DNA from: an uncultured Paraburkholderia sp. | Lineage (GTDB): Bacteria > Pseudomonadota > Gammaproteobacteria > Burkholderiales > Burkholderiaceae | Direction of reading: 5' to 3' | Length of the DNA stretch: 64,000 nt | Assembly (NCBI GenBank): GCA_940747215.1 | Contig: CALNWS010000004.1 | Span: 31,754-95,753 of the forward strand | Shown: piece by piece, positions 9,567 through 20,200 of the stretch | How the letters are laid out: each line of letters begins with the position of its first letter | How positions within the stretch are numbered: the first letter of the stretch is position 1 | Translations under genes and position numbers: made by a program | The notes under the pieces: model-generated | Told to the model about the DNA's origin: nothing | Database searches by the model: none | What the model saw: only the letters and a program-made list of their open reading frames with translations

Positions 9567-11158
9567 ATGGCTCAAGCTCAGGCGCAAGTCCCTCATCCGC
9601 CACTCGAGGGCGCGCAACTGGTGATCGGCACCATCGCGGTGTCGCTAGCCGTTTTCATGAACGTGCTCGACACGTCTGATTGCGAACGTGTCGATCCCGT
9701 CCATCTCGGGCGACCTCGGCATCTCGTCCGATCAGGGCACGTGGGTCATCACGTCATTCGCAGTAGCAAACGCGATTTCCGTTCCGCTCACTGGCTGGCT
9801 CACCGACCGCATCGGCTAGGTGCGCCTGTTCATGGCGTCGATCGTGCTGTTCGTGATCTCGTCGGTGGACGTGATCTCGTCGGTGGATGTGCGGCCTCGC
9901 GCCCACGCTGCCCTTCCTGCTTGCCTCGCGTGTTCTTCAAGGTGCGGTTGCCGGCCCGATGATTCCACTCTCGCAAACGCTGCTGTTCGCGAGTTACCCG
10001 CGCGCGAAGGCGCCCATGGCGCTATCCATGTGGGCTATGACCACGCTGATCGCACCGGTCGCGGGCCCAATTCTCGGCGGCTGGATCTCGGACAACATTT
10101 CGTGGCCGTGGATTTTCTACGTCAATATTCCGGTCGGCATCATTGTGGCGGGCGCCACGTGGATGATCTTCCGCGATCGCGATTCGGCCGTCAAAAAGGC
10201 ACCGATCGACGGTGTGGGACTTGGCCTTCTGATCGTCTGGGTCGGATCGCTGCAGGTCATGCTCGACAAGAGCAAGGATCTCGACTGGTTCTCGTCCACG
10301 ACCATCGTCGTGCTCGCGCTCGTAGCGGTGATCGTACTGGCGTTTTTCATCGTGTGGGAATTGACGACCGACCACCCGGTGGTCGATCTCTCGCTTTTCG
10401 GCGGGCGTAATTTCTCCGGCGGCACGATTGCGCTCTCGGTCAGCTATGGGCTCTACTTCGGCATCTACTTCGGCAATCTGGTGCTGCTGCCGTTACGGCT
10501 GCAAACTGATATCGGCTACACGGCAACGGAAGCCGGTCTCGTGATGACGCCGGTCGGCCTCTTCGCGGTGCTGCTCTCGCCTATCACGGGCAAGATTCTG
10601 CCGCGCACCGATCCCGCGTTATATCGCGACGCTGTCGTTCCTCGTGTTCGCGCTGTGCTTCTGGATGCGGTCGCGTTACACCACGGGCGCCGACACGTAT
10701 TCGCTGCTCGTGCCCACTTTGATTCAGGGCATCGCATGGCGGGCTTTTTCATTCCGCTCGTGTCGATCACGCTGTCGAGTTTGCTGGGCAATCGCATTCC
10801 GGCCGCGTCGGGCTTGTCGAACTTCGTGCGGATCATGTGCGGCGGCATCGGCACGTCGATCTTCCAGACGACGTGGGACCACCGCACGATCATGCATCAC
10901 GCGCAGCTGGCCGAGCAGGCGAACGCGTACAACCCGATGTTCGATCAATCGATCCGGCAGATGGGCACCGCAGGTTTTAACCAGCCGCAAGCGTACGGGC
11001 TTTTCAACACGATGGCGACACAGCAAGCCACACAGCTTGGCGTGAACGATCTGTTCTTCGTGTCGGCGGGGATTTTCGTCGCGCTGATCGCGTTGATCTG
11101 GATCACGCGACCGGAGCGCGCGGGTGGCGATGCGGGTGCTGCTGCGGCGGCGCATTGA
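9567..11158 (+). pseudogene. emrB: EmrB/QacA-type MFS drug pump (DHA2 family), multiply broken
   Basis: A 14-TM proton-coupled drug exporter with readable homology along its whole length but at least five lesions. A 1-bp insertion near 9677 follows NVLDTS. A TAG at 9817-9819 replaces an expected CAG (DRIG-Q-VRLFMAS). An 18-bp tandem duplication (9853-9870 and 9871-9888, 17/18 identical) plus one extra G lies in VLFVISSWMCG. A +1 C near 10614 (DP-RYIATLSF) is undone by a -1 near 10735 (IQGIA-MAGFF). The middle (ASRVLQGAVAGPMIPLSQ) and the C-terminus remain well conserved, so decay looks recent. It is the last gene of the marR-OMF-emrA-emrB locus. Confidence 0.92.
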
Positions 11159-11227
11159 TGGCGCGCGGTTAATGCTCGGTTGATTCTGCGCTGTTGATTC
11201 GTTCGACGCGTCGCGCTCTCGGAGCAC

Positions 11228-11267
11228 AAAAAAGGCGGAACCGCTTGATTGCAGTTCCGCCTTTTTT
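11228..11267. terminator. Bidirectional terminator between emrB and truB
   Basis: A 14-bp inverted repeat (AAAAAAGGCGGAAC at 11228-11241; its complement at 11254-11267) with a 12-nt loop has T-runs on both strands. It sits between two converging units and can serve both the efflux operon and the truB-containing operon. Confidence 0.9.
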
Positions 11268-11317
11268 TGCAGCGAAGCAGTTGTCCGTCGATCGTTTTGC
11301 GAGAAACCCGCAACCGC

Positions 11318-12256
11318 TCAGTTCGCCGCCGTCACGACCAGACGTTCGGGCGCCAACACACCTTCGCCCTGCTTCGCCACACCCAGCAAGCGACCTTCTG
11401 TCACCGCATAAACGCGCACGCGAGGCGCGTGCTGAGCGTCTGCTTCGATCGTCAGCTCAGACATCTTGAGCCACTGACCATGCAGGAAGCGACGCGTCGC
11501 ATCGTCGTCCAGATCCACGCGCGGAAACGTGGACAGTAACGCGTCCACCGGTTGCAGCCATGCGTCGCGTTCGCCTTCGGCCGCATCCGACAACGCGTCG
11601 AGCGTGACCGAATGCTCCAGCGTCAACGCACCGACGCCCGTGCGCCGCAGCGCCACGAGATGCGCGCCGCAACCGAGCGCCTCGCCGATATCCTCGGCAA
11701 GCGTGCGCACGTAAGTGCCCTTGCTGCAGGTCACGCGAAACGTAACGTTCGGCAGCGCGCAAGCCAGCATCTCGAGCCTGAGAATCGTCACCTGACGCCC
11801 TTCCCGTTCGACGGTCTGACCCGCGCGCGCATATTCATAGAGCGGCTTGCCGTCACGTTTCAACGCGGAATACATTGGCGGAACCTGAACGATCTCGCCG
11901 ATGAACGCGCCGAGCGCCACCTGCACGGCCGCTTCGTCACACGTTACGTCGCGGGTGTCGATCGCTTCGCCTTCGGCGTCGCCGGTGGTCGTGCACACGC
12001 CGAGGCGCATCGTGGCCTCGTAGGTTTTGTCGGCTTCGAGCAGATCTTGCGAAAACTTCGTGGCTTCGCCGAAACACAGCGGCAACAGGCCGGTGGCCAG
12101 CAGATCGAGCGTGCCGGTGTGGCCCGCCTTCTTCGTCAGATAAAGGCGCTTCGCGCGGATCAGCGCGTCGTTGCTCGACAGCCCGAGCGGCTTGTCGAGC
12201 AGCAGCACGCCGTCGAGCGCGCGACGCGGCACGCGAGGGCGTTGAGGTGCAGTCAT
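11318..12256 (-). CDS. truB: tRNA pseudouridine-55 synthase TruB
   Basis: Makes pseudouridine 55 in the T-psi-C loop of tRNAs. 312 residues, complete, with the KxxG-type start (GVLLLDKPLGLSSNDAL), the catalytic-loop region, the PUA-like C-terminus and typical length. The catalytic loop reads GHTGTLDLLATG: Asp51 is the nucleophile and is present, but the following residue, almost invariably Pro in the family (GTLDP), is Leu52 (CTG at 12101-12103, one C-to-T change from CCG). Effect unknown. It ends the infB-rbfA-truB group and lies 56 bp after rbfA. Confidence 0.94.
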   Translation of the reverse strand: MTAPQRPRVPRRALDGVLLLDKPLGLSSNDALIRAKRLYLTKKAGHTGTLDLLATGLLPLCFGEATKFSQDLLEADKTYEATMRLGVCTTTGDAEGEAIDTRDVTCDEAAVQVALGAFIGEIVQVPPMYSALKRDGKPLYEYARAGQTVEREGRQVTILRLEMLACALPNVTFRVTCSKGTYVRTLAEDIGEALGCGAHLVALRRTGVGALTLEHSVTLDALSDAAEGERDAWLQPVDALLSTFPRVDLDDDATRRFLHGQWLKMSELTIEADAQHAPRVRVYAVTEGRLLGVAKQGEGVLAPERLVVTAAN

Positions 12257-12312
12257 ATCGGAAAGACGGATTCTTCGATCAATGCTTCAGACGTTCGTCA
12301 AAGTTGTGACGC

Positions 12313-12681
12313 TCACTCGTTGTCTTTCGCGCGATTGGCGTTGGCCTCATCGATCAGACGCAACATTTCCACGGCTCGCTCGATCGTCTTGTCGTAATGG
12401 AAATGCAGCGTGGGCACTGTATGAATGTGCAGACGCTTGAACAACTGGTTATGCAGATGACCGGCCGCATGCGTGAGCGCTTCGAGTGTCTGCTGCGGGT
12501 CGCCCGTCAGCGTCGTGAAATAGACCTTTGCGTGCGCGCAGTCCGGCGTCAGCTCGACACTCTGGATCGTGACGATACCGATGCGCGGATCCTTGATCTC
12601 GCGCAGCAACTCGGACAGATCGAGTTGAATCTGATCGGCGATCTGTACGTTGCGATTGGGGGAAGAACGTTTTTTAGGCAT
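12313..12681 (-). CDS. rbfA: 30S ribosome-binding factor A
   Basis: RbfA binds free 30S subunits and assists 16S rRNA 5'-end maturation, especially in the cold. 122 residues with a KH-like fold: the N-terminus [18 protein letters not shown], the conserved segment [20 protein letters not shown], and [14 protein letters not shown] near the end. The open frame extends upstream to 12780, but the ATG at 12679-12681 matches family starts. It lies between infB and truB, as in most proteobacteria. Confidence 0.95.
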   Translation of the reverse strand: MPKKRSSPNRNVQIADQIQLDLSELLREIKDPRIGIVTIQSVELTPDCAHAKVYFTTLTGDPQQTLEALTHAAGHLHNQLFKRLHIHTVPTLHFHYDKTIERAVEMLRLIDEANANRAKDNE

Positions 12682-12890
12682 GGTGTTGTGTGCTCCGTTC
12701 GACGGATGCAAAAATGGTTCGCGCGGCTTCGGCGCGGTTGGCCGCTCGGGCGTCATCCAGACATCGTTCATGCATCGCACGGCCGTTGTTCAGGCTCCAA
12801 CCGAACTGCATTGAGGCTCGCATGACGACGCCGCCGCAAAGCGCGCTACCCGAACCGGGCGCGAAGCATAACGTGGGCTCCAAGAACAAC

Positions 12891-12922
12891 GGGCGGAGTG
12901 GGCGTTTAAGCCCACTCCGCCC
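12891..12922 (-). other. Strong GC hairpin between infB and rbfA
   Basis: A perfect 13-bp inverted repeat (GGGCGGAGTGGGC at 12891-12903, complement at 12910-12922, loop of 6) lies 20 bp beyond the infB stop. There is no T-run on either strand, so it is not a classical intrinsic terminator. It may act as an attenuator or an mRNA 3'-end stabiliser inside the operon. Confidence 0.6.
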
Positions 12923-12942
12923 GTAGAGCCGTACCGCGCGAA

Positions 12943-15801
12943 TTACAGTGTACGCGCGACTTCGGTGACCTCGAAGACTTCGAACTGATCGCCTTCGACG
13001 ATATCTTTGAAGTTCTTGATCGACATACCGCACTCGAAGCCCTGACGGACTTCCTTGACGTCGTCCTTGAAGCGCTTGAGCGAATCCAGCTCGCCCGTGA
13101 AGATGACGACGTTGTTGCGCAGTACGCGCACCGACGACGAGCGCTTGACGAAGCCGTCCGTGACCATACAGCCGGCCACTGCGCCGATCTTCGGCACCTT
13201 GAAGACCTGACGCACTTCGACCGTGCCCGTCACGACTTCGCACTTCTCCGGTGCCAGCATGCCCGACATCGCGGCCTTCACTTCATCCACTGCATCGTAA
13301 ATGATGTTGTAGTAGCGAATGTCCACGCCATTGGCTTCCGCCAGCTTGCGCGCCTGTGCGTCGGCACGCGTATTGAAGCCGATGATGACCGCCTTCGAAG
13401 CCGTTGCCAAGTTGACGTCGGATTCGCTGATGCCACCCACTGCGCCGTGCACGATCTGAACGCGCACTTCGTCGGTGGAGAGCTTGAGCAGCGACTGCAC
13501 CAGCGCTTCCTGCGAACCTTGCACGTCGGCCTTGACGATGAGCGGCATGTACTGCACTTCGCCTTCGCCCATCTGTTCCAGCATGTTCTCGAGCTTCGCG
13601 GCCTGTTGCTTGGCCAACTTAACGTCGCGGAACTTGCCTTGACGGAACAGCGCGACTTCACGTGCCTTGCGGTCGTCCGGCATGACGATGACTTCTTCGC
13701 CTGCTTGCGGCACTTCCGACAGACCCTGAATCTCGACCGGGATCGACGGACCCGCCGACTTGGTCGGCTTGCCGGTTTCGTCGAGCATGGCGCGCACGCG
13801 ACCGTAGGCGCTACCTGCCAGCACCACGTCGCCGCGGTTCAGCGTACCGGACTGGACGAGGATCGTTGCAACCGGACCCTTACCCTTGTCGAGCTTCGCT
13901 TCGATGACGAGACCCTTGGCCGGCGCTTCGACCGGCGCTTTCAGTTCCAGCACTTCGGCCTGCAGCAGCACGTTTTCCAGCAGATCGTCGATGCCCGTAC
14001 CCGTCTTGGCCGACACCGGCATGAACGGCGAATCGCCACCGTACTCTTCCGGCACGACCCCTTCCGCGACCAGTTCCTGCTTGACGCGATCCGGATTCGC
14101 TTCCGGCTTGTCGATCTTGTTGATCGCGACGACGAGCGGCACGCCGCCGGCCTTCGCGTGAGCGATTGCTTCCTTCGTTTGCGGCATCACGCCGTCGTCG
14201 GCTGCAACCACCAGAATCACGATGTCCGTTGCCTTCGCACCGCGAGCACGCATGGCCGTAAAGGCTTCGTGACCCGGCGTGTCGAGAAACGTAATGACGC
14301 CACGCGGCGTTTCGACGTGGTAAGCGCCGATGTGCTGCGTAATTCCGCCGGCTTCGCCCGCCACCACCTTGGCGCGACGGATGTAGTCGAGCAGCGAGGT
14401 CTTGCCGTGGTCGACGTGACCCATGACGGTGACGACCGGCGGGCGCGGCAGTGCTTCCGCATCCGACACTTCGCCTTCGACCAGCATCGCTTCCGGATCG
14501 TCCAGCTTGGCCGCAACCGCGTGATGGCCCAGTTCCTCGACGATGATCATCGCCGTTTCCTGGTCCAGCATCTGGTTGATCGTGACCATCTGGCCGAGCT
14601 TCATCATCGACTTGATGACTTCCGACGCCTTCACGGACATCTTGTGCGCCAGATCGGCAACCGTGATGGTTTCCGGCACGTGCACTTCACGTATGATCAG
14701 CTCGGTAGGTGCCTGGAACGTGGAGTTCTGTTCCTGATGCTTGCCACGACCCTTCGGGCCGCCACGCCAGCCGCGGTCGACGCCACCGCTCGTATCGCCG
14801 CGCGTCTTGATGCCGCGACGCTTGGCTGCGTCGTCCTGCCAGCCGCCCTTGCCTGCGCCCGGCTTCTTCTTGTCGCCTGCCAACGGTGCCGGCGTAGCGG
14901 CCGAAGCCGCTGCTGCAGGCTTCTTCGCGGCCGGACATGCCGGCGCTTCGCCTGCCGGACGCGCCGGCTTGTGCAGCGTGCCCTTGGCTTCCGCGGCCTT
15001 GGCCGGCTCGGCGGGCTTCGGTGCCTTGACCTGCGCCTTGCGCGGCGTGTTCATCATTTCGCGAATGGCGCGTGCTTCGGCTTCGGCCACAGCACGGCGC
15101 TTCGCGATTTCTTCTTGTTCGGCGCGCGCCTTGTCGGCGGCCTGACGCGCTGCGTCTTCCGCCTTCTTCGCGGCTTCGCGCTGAGCGGCGCGCTCGGCTG
15201 CGGCGCGCTCGTCGTCCTGTTCGGTCGATTTGGCAACTGCCGGCTCGGCGGCTTTCGCTTCTGACTGCTCGGCCTTGGCCGGCTGTGCAGCTTGCGCGGC
15301 CTTCTGCGCCTGCTCGCGTGCCTGACGCTCCGCCTCTTCGCGCTCGAGCTGTTCCTGACGCGCCTTCAGCTCCTGAGCCTGCTTCTCGAGCAGTTCAGCC
15401 TCGTGACGAGCTTCCTCTTCACGGCGCTGAAGTTCGAGATCTTCGGCTTCCGAAGCCTCGGCCACATGATTCGATGCCTCACCGCCTTCACCGGCGGTTT
15501 CGTCGCGGCGGACGAAAGTGCGCTTCTTGCGCACCTCGACCTGAATGGTGCGAGCGTTGCCCGTCGCATCGGACTGCTTGATCTCCGACGTATGCCGTTT
15601 CGTCAGCGTGATCTTGTGCTTGTCTGCATCAGTCGAGCCGTGAGACTTGCGCAAGTGGTCGAGCAGACGCGCCTTGTCCGTTTCGGACAGGGAATCGGCT
15701 TCGCTCGCTTTTGTTACGCCCGCCGCCTGCAGCTGCTCGAGCAGCACGCCTGCAGGCATCTTCAGTTCCGCGGCAAATTGGGCTACGTTGTTACTCGCCA
15801 T
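12943..15801 (-). CDS. infB: Translation initiation factor IF-2
   Basis: GTPase that brings initiator fMet-tRNA to the 30S subunit and promotes subunit joining. 952 residues, intact. The order is the IF2_N domain ([18 protein letters not shown]), a second IF2-associated segment, and a long Ala/Glu/Lys/Arg charged region with coiled-coil character (residues ~115-330). A basic Gly-rich stretch and another IF2_N copy ([20 protein letters not shown]) follow, then the G domain. The G domain shows GHVDHGKTS (G1), DTPGHEAF (G3) and NKIDKP (G4). The C-terminal beta-barrel and fMet-tRNA-binding domains end [16 protein letters not shown]. It follows nusA by 95 bp and was probably co-transcribed from rimP. 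Confidence 0.97.
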   Translation of the reverse strand: MASNNVAQFAAELKMPAGVLLEQLQAAGVTKASEADSLSETDKARLLDHLRKSHGSTDADKHKITLTKRHTSEIKQSDATGNARTIQVEVRKKRTFVRRDETAGEGGEASNHVAEASEAEDLELQRREEEARHEAELLEKQAQELKARQEQLEREEAERQAREQAQKAAQAAQPAKAEQSEAKAAEPAVAKSTEQDDERAAAERAAQREAAKKAEDAARQAADKARAEQEEIAKRRAVAEAEARAIREMMNTPRKAQVKAPKPAEPAKAAEAKGTLHKPARPAGEAPACPAAKKPAAAASAATPAPLAGDKKKPGAGKGGWQDDAAKRRGIKTRGDTSGGVDRGWRGGPKGRGKHQEQNSTFQAPTELIIREVHVPETITVADLAHKMSVKASEVIKSMMKLGQMVTINQMLDQETAMIIVEELGHHAVAAKLDDPEAMLVEGEVSDAEALPRPPVVTVMGHVDHGKTSLLDYIRRAKVVAGEAGGITQHIGAYHVETPRGVITFLDTPGHEAFTAMRARGAKATDIVILVVAADDGVMPQTKEAIAHAKAGGVPLVVAINKIDKPEANPDRVKQELVAEGVVPEEYGGDSPFMPVSAKTGTGIDDLLENVLLQAEVLELKAPVEAPAKGLVIEAKLDKGKGPVATILVQSGTLNRGDVVLAGSAYGRVRAMLDETGKPTKSAGPSIPVEIQGLSEVPQAGEEVIVMPDDRKAREVALFRQGKFRDVKLAKQQAAKLENMLEQMGEGEVQYMPLIVKADVQGSQEALVQSLLKLSTDEVRVQIVHGAVGGISESDVNLATASKAVIIGFNTRADAQARKLAEANGVDIRYYNIIYDAVDEVKAAMSGMLAPEKCEVVTGTVEVRQVFKVPKIGAVAGCMVTDGFVKRSSSVRVLRNNVVIFTGELDSLKRFKDDVKEVRQGFECGMSIKNFKDIVEGDQFEVFEVTEVARTL

Positions 15802-15896
15802 TCATTCCTCTTAATGCAAGGACCGATTCCTTGCGGTTAGCATCGGGTCATGCGGCCTGACGGCCACGTTCAAATTTAGTGCGCCATGGTCATTTC

Positions 15897-17372
15897 TCAC
15901 TGGAACCAGTGTTCACGTGCCTTCATGATCAACGCCTTAGCGGCATCCTCTTCCATTCCGGTCATCTCGACCAGTTCATCCACAGCCAGCTCGGCGAGTT
16001 CGTCGCGCGTCTGGATCTGATGCTCGGCCAGCGTCGCGAGCAGATCGGCGTCCATGCCGTCCAAGCTCTTCAGGTCGAGCGCTACATTTTCGACCTTTTC
16101 TTCGTTCGCGATTGCCTGAGTCAGCAACGCGTCACGCGAGCGGTTACGCAGTTCGTGAACAGTGTCTTCGTCGAATGCTTCGATCTCGAGCATCTCGTTC
16201 AGCGGCACGTAGGCGATCTCTTCGAGGCTTGTGAAGCCTTCGTCGATCAGGATGTCGGCGACTTCTTCGTCGACATCGAGACGCGCCATGAACAGGTCAC
16301 GCAGTACACCGCGTTCCTGATTCTGCTTTTGCGCAGATTCGTCCGGCGTCATGATGTTGATCTGCCAGCCGGTGAGTTCGCTGGCAAGACGCACGTTCTG
16401 GCCGCTGCGGCCGATCGCGACCGCCAGTTCGTTCTCGTCTACGACCACGTCCATCGAATGCTTTTCTTCATCGACGACGATCGACTGGACGGCTGCCGGC
16501 GCGAGCGCGCCGATCACGAACTGCGCGGGATTTTCCGACCATAGCACGATGTCGACGTTTTCGCCACCGAGCTCGTTACGCACGGCCTGCACGCGCGAGC
16601 CGCGAATACCGACGCAGGTGCCGATCGGATCGATACGCTTGTCGTAAGCCACGACGCCGATCTTGGCGCGCACGCCCGGATCGCGAGCCGCTGCCTTGAT
16701 CTCCAGCAGACCCTGTTCGATTTCGGGCACTTCCATTTCGAACAGCTTCATCAGGAACTCAGGCGCCGTACGCGACAGTTCGATCTGCGGACCGCGAGCG
16801 GTACGATCGACCTTGGCGATGTAGGCGCGCACGCGGTCGCCCACGCGCAGGTTTTCCTTCGGAATCAACTGGTCGCGGCGCAGCAGCGCTTCGACACGGC
16901 CGGTTTCGACGATGAAGTTGCCCTTGTCGAGACGCTTCACCGAGCCGGTCATGATGTGCTCACCGCGCTCGAGGAAGTCGTTCAGGATCTGCTCGCGCTC
17001 GGCGTCGCGCACTTTCTGCAGGATAACCTGCTTGGCGGCCTGCGCGCCGATACGGCCGAATTCGATCGACGGCACCGGTTCTTCGATGTATTCGTCGAGC
17101 TGGATCTCGGGCTTCTGCTCACGTGCTTCGAACAGCAGGATTTCCTGATCCGGCTCCTGCAGACCTGCTTCGTCCGGCACCACTTTCCAGCGGCGAAACG
17201 TTTCGTGCTCGCCGCTTTCACGGTCGATATGGACGCGGATGTCCGCGTCTTCTTCGAAGAGTTTCTTGGAAGCCGAAGCGAGAGCCGCTTCGAGCGCGGC
17301 ATAAACCACGTCTTTGTCGACATTCTTCTCGCGTGCCAGCGCATCCACCAGCATCAACACTTCGCGACTCAT
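15897..17372 (-). CDS. nusA: Transcription termination/antitermination factor NusA
   Basis: RNA-polymerase-binding elongation factor. 491 residues, complete. It has the polymerase-binding N-terminal domain ([19 protein letters not shown]), an S1 domain around residues 135-200 ([20 protein letters not shown]), and KH1/KH2 domains with the GxxG-type loops GIRGSR and AIGRSGQN. Two acidic C-terminal repeats with helix-hairpin-helix character follow ([20 protein letters not shown] and [18 protein letters not shown]). Its ATG overlaps the rimP stop by 4 bp (17369-17372), so it is translationally coupled to rimP. Confidence 0.97.
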   Translation of the reverse strand: MSREVLMLVDALAREKNVDKDVVYAALEAALASASKKLFEEDADIRVHIDRESGEHETFRRWKVVPDEAGLQEPDQEILLFEAREQKPEIQLDEYIEEPVPSIEFGRIGAQAAKQVILQKVRDAEREQILNDFLERGEHIMTGSVKRLDKGNFIVETGRVEALLRRDQLIPKENLRVGDRVRAYIAKVDRTARGPQIELSRTAPEFLMKLFEMEVPEIEQGLLEIKAAARDPGVRAKIGVVAYDKRIDPIGTCVGIRGSRVQAVRNELGGENVDIVLWSENPAQFVIGALAPAAVQSIVVDEEKHSMDVVVDENELAVAIGRSGQNVRLASELTGWQINIMTPDESAQKQNQERGVLRDLFMARLDVDEEVADILIDEGFTSLEEIAYVPLNEMLEIEAFDEDTVHELRNRSRDALLTQAIANEEKVENVALDLKSLDGMDADLLATLAEHQIQTRDELAELAVDELVEMTGMEEDAAKALIMKAREHWFQ

Positions 17373-17827
17373 TGTTTGCGGCTCCTAAAGTCAACTTTCG
17401 GAACGAGGCGTGCCTTGTCCATGTCTGCGAGCGTGAAATCGAGCATCGCAGTGCCTTCCTTCCCTTCAAATTCCAGACCGATCGTCTCGCCTTGCGGAGC
17501 ATGCAGAATGCCCCGGTACGATTTCCGCCCGTCCAATGGCTTTTTCAATGTGATAACCGCCTCGCTGCCCGCGAAGCGTTCGAAATCCGCCAGTTTTTTC
17601 AGCGGGCGGTCGAGACCGGGCGACGATACTTCGAGCCGCTCGTAATCGATATTTTCGACCGTCAGAACGTGCTGGAGCTGACGCGTCACTTTCTCGCAGT
17701 CTTCGATCGCGATGCCGGCCGGCTGGTCGATATAGATACGCAACATGCCGCGCCCAGTGTGCCCGAGATCGACTAGTTCGTAGCCGAGTCCCACGACCGT
17801 GGTTTCAATCAGTTCCGTCAGTTGCAC
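17369..17827 (-). CDS. rimP: Ribosome maturation factor RimP
   Basis: Assists 30S assembly. 152 residues, with the N-terminal alpha/beta domain ([20 protein letters not shown], then [23 protein letters not shown]), the [19 protein letters not shown] motif that defines the family, and a C-terminal SH3-like domain. First gene of rimP-nusA-infB. The mRNA start should lie in the 17828-17952 gap, downstream of the rluB terminator. Confidence 0.96.
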   Translation of the reverse strand: MQLTELIETTVVGLGYELVDLGHTGRGMLRIYIDQPAGIAIEDCEKVTRQLQHVLTVENIDYERLEVSSPGLDRPLKKLADFERFAGSEAVITLKKPLDGRKSYRGILHAPQGETIGLEFEGKEGTAMLDFTLADMDKARLVPKVDFRSRKQ

Positions 17828-18372
17828 AGTGCCCTCTTAGATGTTCGCGCAGCGAGCCTGCCGCTTGTCTTGCAAACAACCATGCGGGCCGCGCGCCAAG
17901 CTGGCGCACGTTCGTGCTACCCGAGATGCGCCGAACCACTAAACTGAGCGGCAAAAAAAAATGGGCGAAACGCCCATCATCTTATTGCCGGTGGTCGCAC
18001 CTGAGCCACACATAAAAAGCCACACGCCCAGCTACTTTGCGATTGTAGTCATTTTCGCCCCAAACGCAAACCGCAGAACGCCGCCTGTCGTGCATTCCGG
18101 CTTGATTTTGCTGCAATCTCCGACCGATATGGCGACGTTAGAGGTGTTTTGCAAGGCGGCCGGAAACCTAGCGATGCACGCGAAAAGCGAATGGGCGGAA
18201 AAAACCCACCCCTACTTCCCTACGCCGCGCCGCCGAAGTCGCTTCGCGGCTTCGTTACGTGCTTCACACGCCCGGCGACGGCGCATCGCACACATCGCCC
18301 GCCGTTATGTCGGCCGCCATCCGTTCTGCTTTCACCGCCACTTTACGGCTCTTACCGCGCCTCAACAGCCGA
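17828..18372. other. Intergenic region between rluB and rimP
   Basis: 545 bp without a supported gene. On the minus strand it holds the terminator at 17953-17977 and, by position, the promoter of the rimP-nusA-infB operon. I looked for a leader tRNA, as in the E. coli metY-rimP operon, and did not find one. The frames reading through here are low-complexity shadows. Confidence 0.6.
17953..17977 (-). terminator. Intrinsic terminator on the minus strand, between rluB and rimP
   Basis: A 7-bp stem (ATGGGCG/CGCCCAT at 17961-17967 and 17971-17977) with a 3-nt loop is followed, on the minus strand, by eight or more Ts (the A-run at 17953-17961). It separates rluB transcription from the rimP operon. 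Confidence 0.8.
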
Positions 18373-20139
18373 TTACCGACCGCGCGAACGACCGCGCGGC
18401 GCGCCGCCGCGATTGCCGCCACCCGGATTGACGTTGCCGCGGTTTCCGCCGGGACCGCGATTGCCGCCGCCGTTGCCCGGATTCGCGCCGTTACCGCCGG
18501 CGCGCTTGCCGCTGCTCGCACGGTTGCCGTTGGCCGACGGCAACCGATTGCCGTCGACGTCGCGGCCGCCGCGCGGACCGCCGGCGCCACCGCCAAAGCC
18601 GCCCATGCCACCACCGAAGCCCCCCGCACCGCGCGCCCCACGATTGCCGAAGCCGCCCGCCGCCCCACCACGGCGGCCCTGGCCGCGCGTCGGTTGCTGA
18701 TCGAAACGGCCGTGGGACATCAGCACGGGTTCACGGTTGATGAAACCCATCGACGTTTGCATCGGGTCCGGCTGCTTGCGCTCCGGCGCTTCACGGCGGC
18801 CACCCTTCTCTTCGCTCGGCGCCTTCAGGCCGACCGACGCCATCAACGCGCGCACCTGATTATCCTCAAGCTCTTCCCAACGGCCGCGCTTCAGACCGCG
18901 CGGCAACGAAATCGGGCCGTGACGCGTACGGATCAGACGGCTAACCATCAGGCCGGCCGCTTCGAACATACGACGCACTTCGCGGTTGCGGCCTTCGGCC
19001 AGCGCCACGTGATACCAATGGTTCGTGCCTTCGCCACCGTCATCGCGAATACGCAGGAAGTTGGCCGGACCGTCGTCCAGCTCGACGCCGTGCAGCAGCT
19101 TCTGACGCATGCCTTCCGCGAGTTCACCAACCACGCGCACCGCGTATTCACGCTCGACGCTGTAGCGCGGGTGCATGAAGCGGTTCGCCAGATCGCCCGA
19201 CGTGGTCAGCATCAGCAGACCTTCGGTGTTGAAGTCGAGGCGGCCGACCGCGAGCCACTTGGCGGTTTTCATCGGCGGCATTTTGTCGAATACGGACGGA
19301 CGGCCCTCCGGATCGGCATGGCTGACGATCTCGCCAGTCGGCTTGTGATAGATCAGCACGCGCGGCGGCTTGCTCGCGAGCTTGCGCTTGACCGGCTTGC
19401 CGTTGATACGCACCTGGTCAGTCGGCATGATGCGCTGACCGATGTGAGCCGGCTCGCCGTTTACCGACACACGGCCGGCGACGATCAGTTCTTCCATGTC
19501 GCGGCGCGAGCCCATACCGGCTTCGGCGAGCACCTTGTGCAGCTTCGGCGCGGCCGGCTTGCCACGGCGCAGCATTGGGGCGCGCACGCCGCCGGTCATG
19601 CTGTTGTCCGCGTCGAACGCGGGCGACGTGACGTACGAGAACAGATCGTCCTGCGAGCCTTCGCTTGCCGCGCCCTGCTGCGCTTCGCCGCCGCGGCGGT
19701 TCTGGCGCTGACCGCCTTCGCGCTGACCTTGCCAGCCCGGCTGACCTTCGTTCGGCTGGCCTTCCCGACCCTCGCGCCCTTCGCGCTTTGCGCCCACGTT
19801 GCGGCGCGACCCTTGACCCTTGGCACCCGCGTCCTTACGCGGCATGCGCACCTGCGCCACGACTTCGCCGTCCGGCGGCGCTTCGGTGACGATCAGCGCG
19901 CCTTGCGCGGCGGCGCCTTCGGCACCCTTCGTCTTCGCTCCGGCGCGACGGCGCGCGATCAGACTGCACGGCCCGCGACGCAGTCCGCGGCGCGGACGGT
20001 CCTCGCCGCCTGCCTCCGCGCTTTGCGCCGGACGCTCGCCGTCGCCTGACGACGCTTGCGTGGTACGCGTCTCGTCAGCACGAGCCGACGGCACGGCGCG
20101 CTCGGATTCGGACGAATCGGTGTCGTGGGTATGTGTCAA
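18373..20139 (-). CDS. rluB: 23S rRNA pseudouridine synthase RluB, with long disordered tails
   Basis: Pseudouridine synthase of the RsuA/RluB group, expected to modify position 2605 of 23S rRNA. 588 residues. A charged, low-complexity N-terminal tail of ~195 residues comes first. An S4 RNA-binding domain follows ([20 protein letters not shown], ~200-245). The catalytic domain has the aspartate in [11 protein letters not shown] and ends near RALMASVGL. The last ~110 residues are Gly/Arg/Asn-rich RGG-like repeats. Long tails are common in Burkholderia RluB. The exact start within the tail is uncertain. scpB lies 61 bp upstream. Confidence 0.93.
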   Translation of the reverse strand: MTHTHDTDSSESERAVPSARADETRTTQASSGDGERPAQSAEAGGEDRPRRGLRRGPCSLIARRRAGAKTKGAEGAAAQGALIVTEAPPDGEVVAQVRMPRKDAGAKGQGSRRNVGAKREGREGREGQPNEGQPGWQGQREGGQRQNRRGGEAQQGAASEGSQDDLFSYVTSPAFDADNSMTGGVRAPMLRRGKPAAPKLHKVLAEAGMGSRRDMEELIVAGRVSVNGEPAHIGQRIMPTDQVRINGKPVKRKLASKPPRVLIYHKPTGEIVSHADPEGRPSVFDKMPPMKTAKWLAVGRLDFNTEGLLMLTTSGDLANRFMHPRYSVEREYAVRVVGELAEGMRQKLLHGVELDDGPANFLRIRDDGGEGTNHWYHVALAEGRNREVRRMFEAAGLMVSRLIRTRHGPISLPRGLKRGRWEELEDNQVRALMASVGLKAPSEEKGGRREAPERKQPDPMQTSMGFINREPVLMSHGRFDQQPTRGQGRRGGAAGGFGNRGARGAGGFGGGMGGFGGGAGGPRGGRDVDGNRLPSANGNRASSGKRAGGNGANPGNGGGNRGPGGNRGNVNPGGGNRGGAPRGRSRGR

Positions 20140-20200
20140 AACAACCTCAAAATGTCAGGTCGCGCGCCCCTTGCGGGCGCGGCAAAAAAGTCCGGTTACG

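Noticed and set aside
12891..12922. Intrinsic terminator after infB
   Set aside because: The stem is strong, but there is no T-run on the minus strand and the operon appears to continue into rbfA, so it is listed only as a hairpin.
13447..15264. A 605-codon frame antisense to infB
   Set aside because: Same reason: antisense shadow of a GC-rich, Ala/Glu-rich gene, with no recognisable domain or ribosome binding site.
17828..18372. Possible leader tRNA before rimP, as in E. coli
   Set aside because: No cloverleaf with a T-psi-C arm could be found in the region.
18259..20049. A 596-codon frame antisense to rluB
   Set aside because: Low-complexity Arg/Ala shadow of the RGG-like tails of RluB.
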